From JBEKUY01 sp049514555 (GTDB lineage Bacteria; Acidobacteriota; Terriglobia; Acidiferrales; UBA7541), in assembly GCA_049514555.1 (NCBI GenBank), contig JBEKUY010000012.1, forward strand, positions 1-64,000: a stretch of DNA of 64,000 bases, read 5' to 3'. The number at the start of each line of letters is the position of its first letter. Positions within the stretch are counted from its first letter, which is position 1. The notes beneath the pieces were generated by a model. That model did not search any database. It was not told the origin of the DNA and saw nothing but the letters and a program-made list of their open reading frames with translations. Made by a program: the position numbers and the translations under genes. Shown here one piece after another: positions 1 to 7,799 of the stretch.

Positions 1-313
1 TCGCGTAGCCGGCAAAAGCGACACCATGCAGGCCCTCGTTCCACCAGTCGTACTTCGGAACGCCAAGCCGCGGGATGGCGGTTGCGTGATCCCGCATCTG
101 CGAGACTTTCTCTTCCAGCGTCATGCGCGAGACAAGGTCGTCAACTCGTTCCGCAATCGGCAGCGAGGGATTGCGAAATGGTGCGTCCGCCAGAACAGGG
201 GAAGAGTCATTGGAAGAGGAAGGCGGCGGCTGACTGGCCGTTGGCGCTTGTGCGAAGGCCAGAGTCGCGGCAAAAGAGCTTGCGAGAACAACCTCAAGCA
301 GAATCCTTTTCAC
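1..313 (-). CDS. Glycoside hydrolase family 3 protein (beta-glucosidase/xylosidase type), 5' part only
   Basis: The minus strand opens with GTG at 313, preceded by an AAAGGAGA ribosome-binding site. The first 104 codons are visible; the gene runs off the window at position 1. Residues 1-21 form a typical signal peptide (hydrophobic core ending AFAQ), followed by a Pro/Ser-rich linker. The segment RVDDLVSRMTLEEKVSQM, then PRLGVPKYDWWNEGLHGV, is the hallmark N-terminal region of GH3 enzymes, which remove terminal glucose or xylose from beta-linked plant oligosaccharides. WWNEGLHG is especially like the bacterial beta-xylosidase/BglX branch. The product is predicted to be secreted to the periplasm or outside. 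The catalytic Asp and the C-terminal domain lie beyond the window, so exact substrate and integrity cannot be judged. Confidence 0.9.
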   Translation of the reverse strand, partial: MKRILLEVVLASSFAATLAFAQAPTASQPPPSSSNDSSPVLADAPFRNPSLPIAERVDDLVSRMTLEEKVSQMRDHATAIPRLGVPKYDWWNEGLHGVAFAGYA

Positions 314-415
314 TTTGTCTCCTTTGAATTAAGGCAGTCGCCTTGCATACCACGTTGGCACGCCGCACACTCGTCCTGCCCACTTGTGGAAGCGAACGGT
401 CATTCGGGAAGGGTG

Positions 416-433
416 AGCGATTCAGTAATCGCT
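416..433. repeat. Perfect 7-bp inverted repeat upstream of the GH3 gene
   Basis: AGCGATT-CAGT-AATCGCT lies about 105 bases upstream of the GH3 start codon, in DNA without a credible gene. It could be a regulator site or a small hairpin. There is no further evidence for a function. Confidence 0.4.
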
Positions 434-517
434 GTCCGCGTGAGATGGTACACCGCTTTCGTTGCACTCGGGGAGCAAAGACTGAGCTTGCAGCCTCCTT
501 CCTAGTGCCCGGCAGGA

Positions 518-673
518 CTAAGCGTCACCTACTATGAACGAACCAGAACTCACCTATCGCTAGGAAAGGACACGCCTGTCAGCCGATCGGTTCAACAAGT
601 TGGGAAGGGCAGGATCGTTGAAATCCCGCACGTGGGCGGCTTGCACCATCGGTACGAACGGGTCGCGGCCTGA
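518..673 (+). pseudogene. Truncated integrase-core transposase, C-terminal remnant
   Basis: This reading frame has no start codon: an in-frame TAG lies just upstream at 503-505. It ends at TGA 671-673. It encodes YYERTRTHLSLGKDTP, then VEIPHVGGLHHRYERVAA. This is the very conserved C-terminal tail of DDE (rve) transposases of the IS481/IS3-like group, which insert mobile elements. The catalytic core (DDE residues) is missing, so the copy cannot transpose. Sequence before the YYERTRTH motif does not match the family, so the break point is near 520. No terminal inverted repeats or target duplication were seen. It marks this stretch as a former insertion site. Confidence 0.75.
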
Positions 674-1644
674 TCAGGCTGTCGGGATTCCGTCCATGCC
701 AAGTCTTAAAGGTTAGCCCGGCTGCCGTTCACCACGTTCCGGGTGACACTCAACACAATGTCGCACAAATCCCAGCGAAACCCGAGTCTCGGAAAAACAA
801 CTTCCTGCTGATTCCACAAGCGGATCGAGTTTTTGGTAGAGACAACTACGAGAAATCTGGCTGCCAGGCGGTCGTAACAGGGAATGGACATTCCCTGTTC
901 ATTCCCTCTTCGCCCCCTGTTCCGATTTGCTTCGAAGAGCCAGTTTCGCCGCTAACTTACTCTTCGATGGAGGCTTATCTCTGCAGTCTACGACGGCGAC
1001 CGCTATATTCCCTGTATTTTTCCCTGTTAGCAGGGAATTGGCGGCAGAGAAAAGTTCGCGCGCGACTGGCTCCTCCGCCAGTTTCAAATAACCAAGCGAA
1101 AATCAATGACTTCGGAAAGCCCCCGGAGTCTTGTTACTGCGACTGTTACTTTCCTCCCGGAAGTCCCGCCGCTGCTCACTGCCGAAAGAATCGAGTGCTC
1201 TGAGTGCCGCAAGACACGCAGTGCGGGACTACCTAGCTACAAGGATAGCCTTCAAGCCAAAGCAGCGAGTTTTCTGCGACGTCGAATGGGAGCAGTCAGA
1301 CCGGCGCCCCGCCGCGGTGTGGGCGGCAAGATCCCCGAAAGTCTCCTAGAGGGCTCTAAGAGCGCCTCTTAGAAGGCTTTCAACGCTTTAAAGTCTTAAG
1401 GGATTGAAGTGGTAATGGTTTTGAGGTTTGAGGGGTTTAAGGGTTGGGGGGTTAAGGCGCATAAGCGCCGATGGTTTTATGCCTTTAGGCGTTTACGGGC
1501 AGGCATGGACCCCATCGGTGCCATCGCACCTGGAAGACGAACCTTCCAACCACCTGCCAGGGAAACCAGGTTGGGAGTTGGGGCAAAAAACCGACTACTG
1601 AGTGCTATCAGAGAACGCAGTAAGCAGTGGAATGGATCTAGAAA
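674..1644. other. Gene-poor stretch after the IS remnant
   Basis: About 970 bases without a convincing gene. The short ORFs on either strand lack good ribosome-binding sites and family motifs. It contains a cluster of TTCCCTGT motifs (876-1037), a T/G-rich low-complexity run (about 1390-1455, built from GGTTTGAGGGG-like units), and small hairpins GGCGC-ATAA-GCGCC (1456-1469) and GCC-TTTA-GGC (1491-1500). It looks like decayed mobile or intergenic DNA. Confidence 0.5.
876..1037. repeat. Cluster of TTCCCTGT motifs with two inverted repeats
   Basis: AACAGGGAAT-GGAC-ATTCCCTGTT (876-899) is a perfect 10-bp inverted repeat. TTCCCTG-TTAG-CAGGGAA (1020-1037) is a perfect 7-bp inverted repeat with the same arms. 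Further single copies of ATTCCCT occur at about 900 and 1008. The shared arm suggests one repeat family or binding-site type. The function is unknown. Confidence 0.5.
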
Positions 1645-1659
1645 CGGAGGACGGATATC

Positions 1660-2007
1660 ATGTGGAGCCCCCCAAGCCTGTTGCACCCCGAAGTGATCGA
1701 GACCCTGGAGCAAGCGGACTTCCCGCCCGAGTACATCGAGTTCCTCGGCTGGCTGTCCGGCAACGCGTTCGCGCTGAACAATTCCAGGAATCCCGCCAAA
1801 GCGGCGCACACCCTGCTCGCCAAGGAGAAGAACGTGGTCATGCTGGAGAAATTCTTCAAGCGGAAGAAGGAGAGCGTCAAGCCCGCCAAGCCCGCCAGCC
1901 ATGCTTCCGCCGACGAGGCGCTGGATCGTTTCCGCGAGTGGAAGGACGAGACCTTCCCCGAGTGGGAGCCGCGCAACCATGAGCAAGACGCCTTGGACAA
2001 TGAGTGA
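1660..2007 (+). CDS. Small protein of unknown function (115 aa)
   Basis: ATG at 1660 follows a GGAGGA ribosome-binding site at about 1645. The protein is soluble-looking and charged, with no signal peptide or membrane segment. The N-terminal half is rich in aromatic and aliphatic residues (HPEVIETLEQADFPPEYIEF). The middle is a Lys-rich stretch (FFKRKKESVKPAKPAKP-like, about residues 67-82), followed by an acidic tail (WKDETFPEWEPRN). I do not recognise a family. It overlaps the next frame (1979 onwards) by about 29 nt, so the two may form a small unit. Its position between an IS remnant and an ABC exporter suggests accessory DNA, possibly phage- or plasmid-derived, but nothing proves that. 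Confidence 0.55.
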   Translation: MWSPPSLLHPEVIETLEQADFPPEYIEFLGWLSGNAFALNNSRNPAKAAHTLLAKEKNVVMLEKFFKRKKESVKPAKPASHASADEALDRFREWKDETFPEWEPRNHEQDALDNE

Positions 2008-2341
2008 CAAGAAGCCGATCACTGTCACCGCGGAGCACCAAGCCTACGGAGTCGTCGAGTTCACCCTGCTCGCCAAGGACGCCAAGGGCGCCTTCGACAC
2101 CTGGAAGCAGCTCGTGGCCTACCCCCGGTAGTGGATGGTCATGCACAACTCCGGGAAGGACACGGATACGGGCGGGAACGGCGGCGGGGCTGTTCGCCAC
2201 ACCGACGATTGCGAAGGCCGCTATTCAGACGGCCATGCGTGCTCGGTGCACCGCGGGATCGTTGGCGAGTGCGCCTGCGCCTGCCACGGCCAGAAGCCCG
2301 AACCCGCTCCTGCCCGCAAGTTCGTAGCGGCGGACGATTGA
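1979..2341 (+). pseudogene. Small ORF split by an in-frame TAG; Cys/His-rich C-terminal half
   Basis: From ATG 1979 (or 2000) the frame encodes about 50 residues (TVTAEHQAYGVVEFTLLAKD and following) and stops at TAG 2129-2131. The same frame then continues without interruption for 69 more codons (from TGG 2132; ATG at 2135) to a stop at 2341. The second part holds a tight Cys/His cluster (DDCEGRYSDGHACSVHRG, then ECACACHG), suggestive of a metal-binding knuckle. Either this is one gene of about 120 codons broken by a nonsense mutation, or it is two tiny genes, or the TAG is read through. No family was recognised. No strong ribosome-binding site precedes 2135, which slightly favours a single original gene. 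Confidence 0.45.
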
Positions 2342-2506
2342 CATGAAGCCTGAGCTCTGAAGCAAGGCCACTCAAGAGAACTGCGCGGTGCGAGCCTTAC
2401 CGGCGGAGATTGCAAGTGCCGAAAAGAGTGGGCAAGGGGCCTCCCATAATCCAAGGCCCTCCTCGTGATAAAGTGAAATATCTTGTCTCGAATTCTTGAG
2501 AGGGCC

Positions 2507-3295
2507 ATGGACGGATTAGCGATTGTTACGGAAGGTCTCTCGCGCCATTTTGGCGAGCTGGTCGCGGTGGACCGGATTGACTTGCGTGTGGAGGCCGGAC
2601 AGTTTTTCGGCTTCCTCGGGCCGAACGGCGCTGGGAAATCCACGACCATCAAGATGCTGACGGGCTTGCTCGCTCCCACCAGCGGCCGCATGCAACTGCT
2701 CGGGATGGACCTCGATCTGCATCCCCTCGCGGTAAAACGCCAGATCGGTGTCGTTCCCGAGGGCATGGGGTTGTTCGACCGCCTGACTGGGGCGGAGTAC
2801 CTGCACTTTGTCGGGCAAATGTACGGACTGGACGCGGCCACAACGGCGCAACGAGCCGCCGAACTCCTCGACTTCATGCAGCTAGCGGACCGCCCCAAAT
2901 CGCTGATCGCCGATTACTCTCACGGCATGCAAAAGAAGCTGGCCCTGGCCGCGGCCGTTATCCACACGCCGAAGATTCTTTTTCTCGACGAGCCGTTCGA
3001 GGGAGTGGACGCGCTGGCTGCGGGTGCGCTGAAGGCCCTGCTCGCCAGGATGACCGAGCGCGGAGTCACGATATTCCTTACCTCGCACGTCCTCGAAATC
3101 GTCGAGCGCCTCTGCAGCCACGTCGCCATCATCCATAAGGGCCGGCTGGTCGCACAAGGTTCCCTCGAAGAGCTGCGCGCCGGTGTACCTGCCGCTGAGG
3201 GGGCGAAACTCACCCTTGAAGAAATCTTTGTTTCGATCGTCGGCGAGGAGGGCGCCGTGCGGCCTTCACTCGAGGAGCTTTCGTGGCTGATGTAG
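2507..3295 (+). CDS. ABC transporter ATP-binding protein (ABC-2 exporter type)
   Basis: Cytoplasmic ATPase subunit (262 aa) that would drive the membrane partner encoded immediately downstream. Seen in sequence: Walker A GPNGAGKST (38-46), signature YSHGMQ (137-142), Walker B ILFLDEP (157-163) and switch His in TSH (194). The Q-loop reads VVPEG with Glu in place of Gln, as in several DrrA/CcmA-like ATPases. The start is taken at ATG 2507, because GAGAGGG lies a few bases upstream; an upstream in-frame start at 2483 is possible. The stop overlaps the start of the permease gene by 13 nt, so the two are co-translated. The substrate cannot be told; close relatives export drugs, lipids or are of unknown role. 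Confidence 0.93.
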   Translation: MDGLAIVTEGLSRHFGELVAVDRIDLRVEAGQFFGFLGPNGAGKSTTIKMLTGLLAPTSGRMQLLGMDLDLHPLAVKRQIGVVPEGMGLFDRLTGAEYLHFVGQMYGLDAATTAQRAAELLDFMQLADRPKSLIADYSHGMQKKLALAAAVIHTPKILFLDEPFEGVDALAAGALKALLARMTERGVTIFLTSHVLEIVERLCSHVAIIHKGRLVAQGSLEELRAGVPAAEGAKLTLEEIFVSIVGEEGAVRPSLEELSWLM

Positions 3296-4932
3296 TCCAT
3301 CCGCTCGGTATCGGCCAGCAGATCGGCCTGATTGCGCGCCTGCGCTGGCGGATCTTCCGCAACGCGATTCGCCAGCGCGGAGCGAAGCTGGAGCTGCTCG
3401 GGCTGATTCTGAGCAGCCTGTTCGGCGCGTTCTTCGCCCTGGGAATCGCATTTGGGCTTGGCGCCGGCACGTACGCCATGGTCTCCTCGCGGCATTATGG
3501 TTTTCTGGCCCTCCTTTTCTGGGCCGTGTTCGTCTGCTGGCAGGTTCTGCCCATTTTCTTCGCCGGCTTTTCAACTCAATTTGATTTTCGCAACCTCCTA
3601 CGGTTTCCGCTGAGCCCCTCGGCGTTCTATACCATCAGTCTGGCGTACGGTCTCGCCGACCCTATGGCCGTGAGTGCCGTCGCCTGGCTCGCGGCAATCG
3701 CTATCGGCGCGAGCCTTGCCCGGGCGGAGCTGCTTCCGGCGATGCTGCTCGCTTGTGGCCTCTTCGCAATAATGAATGCCTTGCTCGAGCGCCTCATCGG
3801 CTCGTGGCTGGCGCGGCTGCTGGCGCGCCGCCGGACCAGGGAAATCCTGATCGCCATCTTTATTCTCTTGATGGTTTCGCTGCAGTTCAGCGGAATGTTG
3901 TTAGAGCGCTGGGGAAGGACGCTGGCGCCGGAGCTTGCGCGCATCCGGCCGATTCTTCAGGCGCTCCCGCCGGCTTTCGCGGGGCAGGCTATCGCTTCCG
4001 CCGCCAACGGCTCCTACGCCGGGTATGCCCTGGGCCTCGCCGGCGTCACCGCCTATGGCCTTCTGTTCGGCGTGCTCCTCTGGCAAAGGCTCAGGGCGCA
4101 ATACCGCGGCGAAGACTTGAGTGAAACTTCCACTCCCGCGACACAGAGGAAAGAGCGGGCCGTTGTCTCACCCGAAACCACGGCGTTTCTTCCCCCGACC
4201 ATCTCCGCAGTGGTCATGAAGGAAATCCGATACCTCAGGCGGAACAGCATCCTCCTCGTCAACCTCGCGATCCCCCTTGTGTTGGTGCTCGTGTTTTCCA
4301 GCCGGGGGATGCATTTCCATTCCTCGGGAGGGCGGGGAGGGATGCCGCTTTCGCGCGATTGGCTCTTCCCGGCGGCCATGGGCTATGTCCTGCTGCTCAT
4401 GATGGGACCTGCCTATAACTGCTTCGGCTACGACGGGCGCGGAATCCAGACCCTGTTCGCGGCCCCGATCCGTTTCCGCGACGTACTCCTCGGTAAGAAC
4501 TTCGTTCTATCGCTGGCTCTCTTCGTCGAGGCGGTTCTCACTGCGGCCCTGCTAACGCTTCGGAGCGGCTTGCCGCGCTTGCCTGTGCTGGCCGGCACCG
4601 GCGCAGCGCTCGTCTTCGCGACCCTCGGCCAACTCGTCATCGCCAACTGGTCCTCGCTCCAATTTCCCCGCAAACTCGAGTTCGGCTCCATGCGCAACCA
4701 GCGCGCCTCGGGGATGGGGGTTCTGCTCGCATTGGGAGTTCAGATCGTTTTGCTGGCAGCCTGCACAGGGATCTTCCTGCTCGGCGGGTGGCTCGGCAAT
4801 CCGTGGATTCCATCAGGCATCTTCGCGGTTCTCGCGGTGGCGGCGGGCAGCGGCTACGTGGCCTCGCTCGATCCTCTGTCGGCACTGGCTGAAAAGAATC
4901 GCGAACGTTTGTTGGAGAAACTCTGGCGGTAG
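3283..4932 (+). CDS. ABC-2-type permease, large multi-spanning membrane protein
   Basis: 549-residue membrane partner of the preceding ATPase. It starts with GTG at 3283 inside the end of the ATPase gene, with GAGGAG just upstream. It has about 11-12 hydrophobic segments in two blocks, one at residues 35-275 and one at 310-530, separated by a hydrophilic loop at about 275-305. The second block begins with a re-entrant-looking VVMKEIRYLRRNSILL motif, common in ABC-2 exporters where a KE(L/I)R motif precedes the first membrane helix. No nucleotide-binding domain is present. The gene ends 36 bases before the convergent glycosyltransferase gene. Function inferred: export of an unknown compound across the inner membrane. 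Confidence 0.85.
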   Translation: MADVVHPLGIGQQIGLIARLRWRIFRNAIRQRGAKLELLGLILSSLFGAFFALGIAFGLGAGTYAMVSSRHYGFLALLFWAVFVCWQVLPIFFAGFSTQFDFRNLLRFPLSPSAFYTISLAYGLADPMAVSAVAWLAAIAIGASLARAELLPAMLLACGLFAIMNALLERLIGSWLARLLARRRTREILIAIFILLMVSLQFSGMLLERWGRTLAPELARIRPILQALPPAFAGQAIASAANGSYAGYALGLAGVTAYGLLFGVLLWQRLRAQYRGEDLSETSTPATQRKERAVVSPETTAFLPPTISAVVMKEIRYLRRNSILLVNLAIPLVLVLVFSSRGMHFHSSGGRGGMPLSRDWLFPAAMGYVLLLMMGPAYNCFGYDGRGIQTLFAAPIRFRDVLLGKNFVLSLALFVEAVLTAALLTLRSGLPRLPVLAGTGAALVFATLGQLVIANWSSLQFPRKLEFGSMRNQRASGMGVLLALGVQIVLLAACTGIFLLGGWLGNPWIPSGIFAVLAVAAGSGYVASLDPLSALAEKNRERLLEKLWR

Positions 4933-4967
4933 TGGAATTGTCAGAAAGCTGAGGCGACTTCTCCTCC

Positions 4968-6056
4968 TCACTTCGCGCGAATCAGATCCGCGTACCGCGC
5001 CGCGATCGCCTTCCATGAGAAGAACTGTTCGGCAGCTTGGCGGCTGCGGCTTGCGAGCACCGCTCGCAGCCCATCATCGGTCAGCACTTGTTCCAGGGCG
5101 TGGGCGAGCGCTTCTCGATTCCCCAGAGGCGCCAGGAGCACACCCGCGTCCGTAATGGGAGCCGCCGTCTCGGCCCCTTCATACGCCACGACCGGCAACC
5201 CGCAGGCAATCCCGGCAATTGCGCTGCCCCGCCGCGAGGAAATGTGGTCACGAACGAATAAGAGCGCGTCTGCGGCTTCGAGGGTGCGCGCGACCTCTTG
5301 TTCCGGCAGCACGCCCCTGACTTCGAGCGCGACACGCGACCGATCAATCGCTGTCTCCAGCAGCATCCGCGCGTCTTCGGCCCCTCTGCCAAATACAACC
5401 AGCCGCAGCCCGGAAACCCGCGCCGCCGCCCGGTTTACCGCCAGAGCAATGTCCGCGACCTCGCGCGGAGCATGTTCGCCGCCCGTCACGCCGAAGACCG
5501 CCACCGTCAGTGGTGCGCCGGCATCGCGCTCACTTACAGCAGCGCCAGACCGTGCGGGAAGATTCGCGCCAACAGGTAAAAACACTGGCACGGGCGAGGG
5601 CGGCGGCTGCCAAGTGAGTCTTTCCAGCGGCACGGTGAGCACAACGCCATCGGCAAGCGCCCACGCGGAACGCATCACTCGCGTCTGCCACGCGCGCCGC
5701 GCGCGATCGATGAGCCGCGCTCCAGTGTACGGCTTGGCATCATGGAAGACGAGGACGCAGCGCGCGCCTGCCGCGCGAAGAACGCGCAGCAGGCCGGGGA
5801 ACCGCGTCGGAAAGCCCCGCTCCGACCAAGCGAGCGCCGTGTACTGTACCAGGATGACGCGTCCCGCCCACGCGGGCGCGTGCCGGCGCAGGTCGGCCAG
5901 CGCCGCGCGCCAACCCGTGCGCGCCCACGGCACGCGCGCGAGCTCAAGGTTGATGCCGAGGGGTGCGAGTCCGCGGGCCAGCCAGGTGCAGTACTCTTCG
6001 ACAGCGTCGGTCGGCTCGTCTCGCCGGCCAAGCAAGGCTACACAGGCTTCGGTCAT
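4968..6056 (-). CDS. Glycosyltransferase, family 4/1 (GT-B fold)
   Basis: 362-residue cytoplasmic enzyme predicted to transfer a sugar from a nucleotide donor to the growing surface glycan. The C-terminal half shows the GT-B donor-binding layout: LTVAVFGVTGGEH, RLVVFGRGAEDARM, then the acidic region with GIACGLPVVAYEGAE, equivalent to the conserved E-x7-E loop, here with SSRRGSAIAGIACG before it. The N-terminal half (ALLGRRDEPTDAVEEYCTWL) is the acceptor domain. It is the last gene of the minus-strand polysaccharide locus, 66 bases after the carbamoyltransferase. Base composition is especially GC-rich. The exact sugar and linkage cannot be predicted. Confidence 0.85.
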   Translation of the reverse strand: MTEACVALLGRRDEPTDAVEEYCTWLARGLAPLGINLELARVPWARTGWRAALADLRRHAPAWAGRVILVQYTALAWSERGFPTRFPGLLRVLRAAGARCVLVFHDAKPYTGARLIDRARRAWQTRVMRSAWALADGVVLTVPLERLTWQPPPSPVPVFLPVGANLPARSGAAVSERDAGAPLTVAVFGVTGGEHAPREVADIALAVNRAAARVSGLRLVVFGRGAEDARMLLETAIDRSRVALEVRGVLPEQEVARTLEAADALLFVRDHISSRRGSAIAGIACGLPVVAYEGAETAAPITDAGVLLAPLGNREALAHALEQVLTDDGLRAVLASRSRQAAEQFFSWKAIAARYADLIRAK

Positions 6057-6122
6057 CGTTTCATTTCTCGCCCAGGGTCCAATGGGCGCTTGGTGGTTTG
6101 AGGATTGCGCGCAGGAGTCACG

Positions 6123-7799
6123 CTACTTCTCGACCAGAAAATCGCCAATCACGAGCGCATCCATGCCCGAGCTGAAGAATGTGCGCAGCGCATCGGTCGG
6201 CGTGTTGACGATGGCTTCGCCGCGAAGGTTGAAGGAGGTGTTCATCACCACGGGAACGCCCGTCCTTTTCTCGAATTCGTCGAGCAGCCGCCAGTACAGC
6301 GGATTCACACTCTGCTCCACCGTCTGCGGCCGCGCGCTGCCATCCACGTGCGTCACCGCGGGTATGACGCCGCGCTTTTCCGGCCGCACCTGCGCGGTCA
6401 GAATCATGAAGGGTGAATCCGCGGCGCTTTCGAGATACTCGCCGGCTGCTTCCTTTTTGAGCGAAGGGGCGAACGGCCGCCACCACTCGCGGAATTTCAC
6501 GGCGTTATTGACCTTCGCATTCATCTCCGGATCGCGCGGATCGGCCAGAATCGAGCGGCTGCCGAGCGCCCGCGGGCCAAACTCCATCCGCCCCTGGAAC
6601 CACCCGAGAATTTGCCCTTGAGCGAGGAACTCGCCCGCGGTTTTTGCCGGGTCGTCGAGCTTCTTGTGACGCAGCTTGTAAGTCCGCAGAGTCGTTTCGA
6701 TTTCGGCGTTGGTGTACTCGGGTCCGAAGTAAGCATGGCGCATGGGCATTTGCGGGAGGTGGCCGCCCCGGTCAAGGTAGGGGGCGAGCGCTGCGCCGAG
6801 CGCTACGCCGTCATCCGAAGCCGCCGGCTGAACGAAAATCTGCTCTACCAGGCCGGACGTCAGGATTTTCCCATTCGCTTTCGAGTTCAGCGCAACTCCG
6901 CCTGCCAGGCAAACGTTCTTACAGCGTGTCTTCTCGATCGCCAAGCGCACCACGTTCATCATTGCGGTTTCGCAGGAGTCCTGCACCGCGTAGGCGATGT
7001 TCCTGTGCCGGTCGTCAATATCACTTTCGGGAACGCGTCGAGGTCCGAGCAAGTCCTCGATAGCGGAGAGGTCGTCAGGGCTCCTGCCGAGCAACTTCCG
7101 CGCCGCGATCCGGTACGGCGCGTCATCGGGAACGATCAACGAATGCAAATCGACGCCCGATTCGCCGTACGGGGCAAGCCCCATAACCTTCCACTCGTCG
7201 CTATAGCGCTGGAAGCCGAGATAGCCGGTGAACTCGGCGTAGAACAGACCAAGCGAGTTTGGCCAAGGAATCGTCAGAACGTGCTCCAGACGGCCGTCAC
7301 TCCCGTGCCAGATCGACGTGGCCTCCCACGCGCCGCGCCCATCCATGATGACGACCGCCGCCTCGCGAAAGCCGGAATAAGCATATGCGCTGATGGCATG
7401 CGCGAAGTGATGGTCCACGAAGCGCATGCGCACCCGTGGAACGCCGAACTGGCGCTCGAATTCGCGCATTCCGCCGCGGCGCCGCCACATGTATAGGCCC
7501 TGCACTGCCGCGCTGACAACGTAGTGATAGCTGGCCGGATGACGCCCCGTGAGGAAACACTTGGCGTCGTGGGCCCAGGTCGCGCGCGGAGCCTGCCAGC
7601 CGAAGCACACTTCATCCACCTGCTCGGCGCGCACCTTGGCAAAGCGTAGGCACGCCTCGATGGCAAGGCGGGGGAAGCGCGCATCGTGTTTCACGCGGCT
7701 CAATCGCTCCTCCGCCACGGCGAACAGCAGCTCGCCGTCGCGCACGATGCACGCCGAGGAATCGTGCATCTCCGAATAGTTGATTCCAAGTGTCAGCAT
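6123..7799 (-). CDS. Carbamoyltransferase of the NodU/CmcH family
   Basis: 558-residue enzyme that moves a carbamoyl group from carbamoyl phosphate (via carbamoyl-adenylate) to a hydroxyl group of a sugar or antibiotic. The N-terminal TsaD/Kae1-like domain begins LGINYSEMHDSSACIV and AVAEERLSRVKHDARFP. The C-terminal domain carries FQGRMEFGPRALGSRSILAD and NNAVKFREWWRPFAPS, the family's signature segments. The start is ATG 7799, whose A is also the last base of the upstream gene's TGA (TGATG), so translation is probably coupled. In this locus it most likely carbamoylates a surface-glycan sugar, as NodU does on Nod factors. Length is within the family range, and no key segment is missing. Confidence 0.93.
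   Translation of the reverse strand: MLTLGINYSEMHDSSACIVRDGELLFAVAEERLSRVKHDARFPRLAIEACLRFAKVRAEQVDEVCFGWQAPRATWAHDAKCFLTGRHPASYHYVVSAAVQGLYMWRRRGGMREFERQFGVPRVRMRFVDHHFAHAISAYAYSGFREAAVVIMDGRGAWEATSIWHGSDGRLEHVLTIPWPNSLGLFYAEFTGYLGFQRYSDEWKVMGLAPYGESGVDLHSLIVPDDAPYRIAARKLLGRSPDDLSAIEDLLGPRRVPESDIDDRHRNIAYAVQDSCETAMMNVVRLAIEKTRCKNVCLAGGVALNSKANGKILTSGLVEQIFVQPAASDDGVALGAALAPYLDRGGHLPQMPMRHAYFGPEYTNAEIETTLRTYKLRHKKLDDPAKTAGEFLAQGQILGWFQGRMEFGPRALGSRSILADPRDPEMNAKVNNAVKFREWWRPFAPSLKKEAAGEYLESAADSPFMILTAQVRPEKRGVIPAVTHVDGSARPQTVEQSVNPLYWRLLDEFEKRTGVPVVMNTSFNLRGEAIVNTPTDALRTFFSSGMDALVIGDFLVEK

Noticed and set aside
5155..6621. 488-codon plus-strand ORF opposite the GT4/carbamoyltransferase genes
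   Set aside because: It crosses two real genes and has Ser/Arg/Ala-biased composition.
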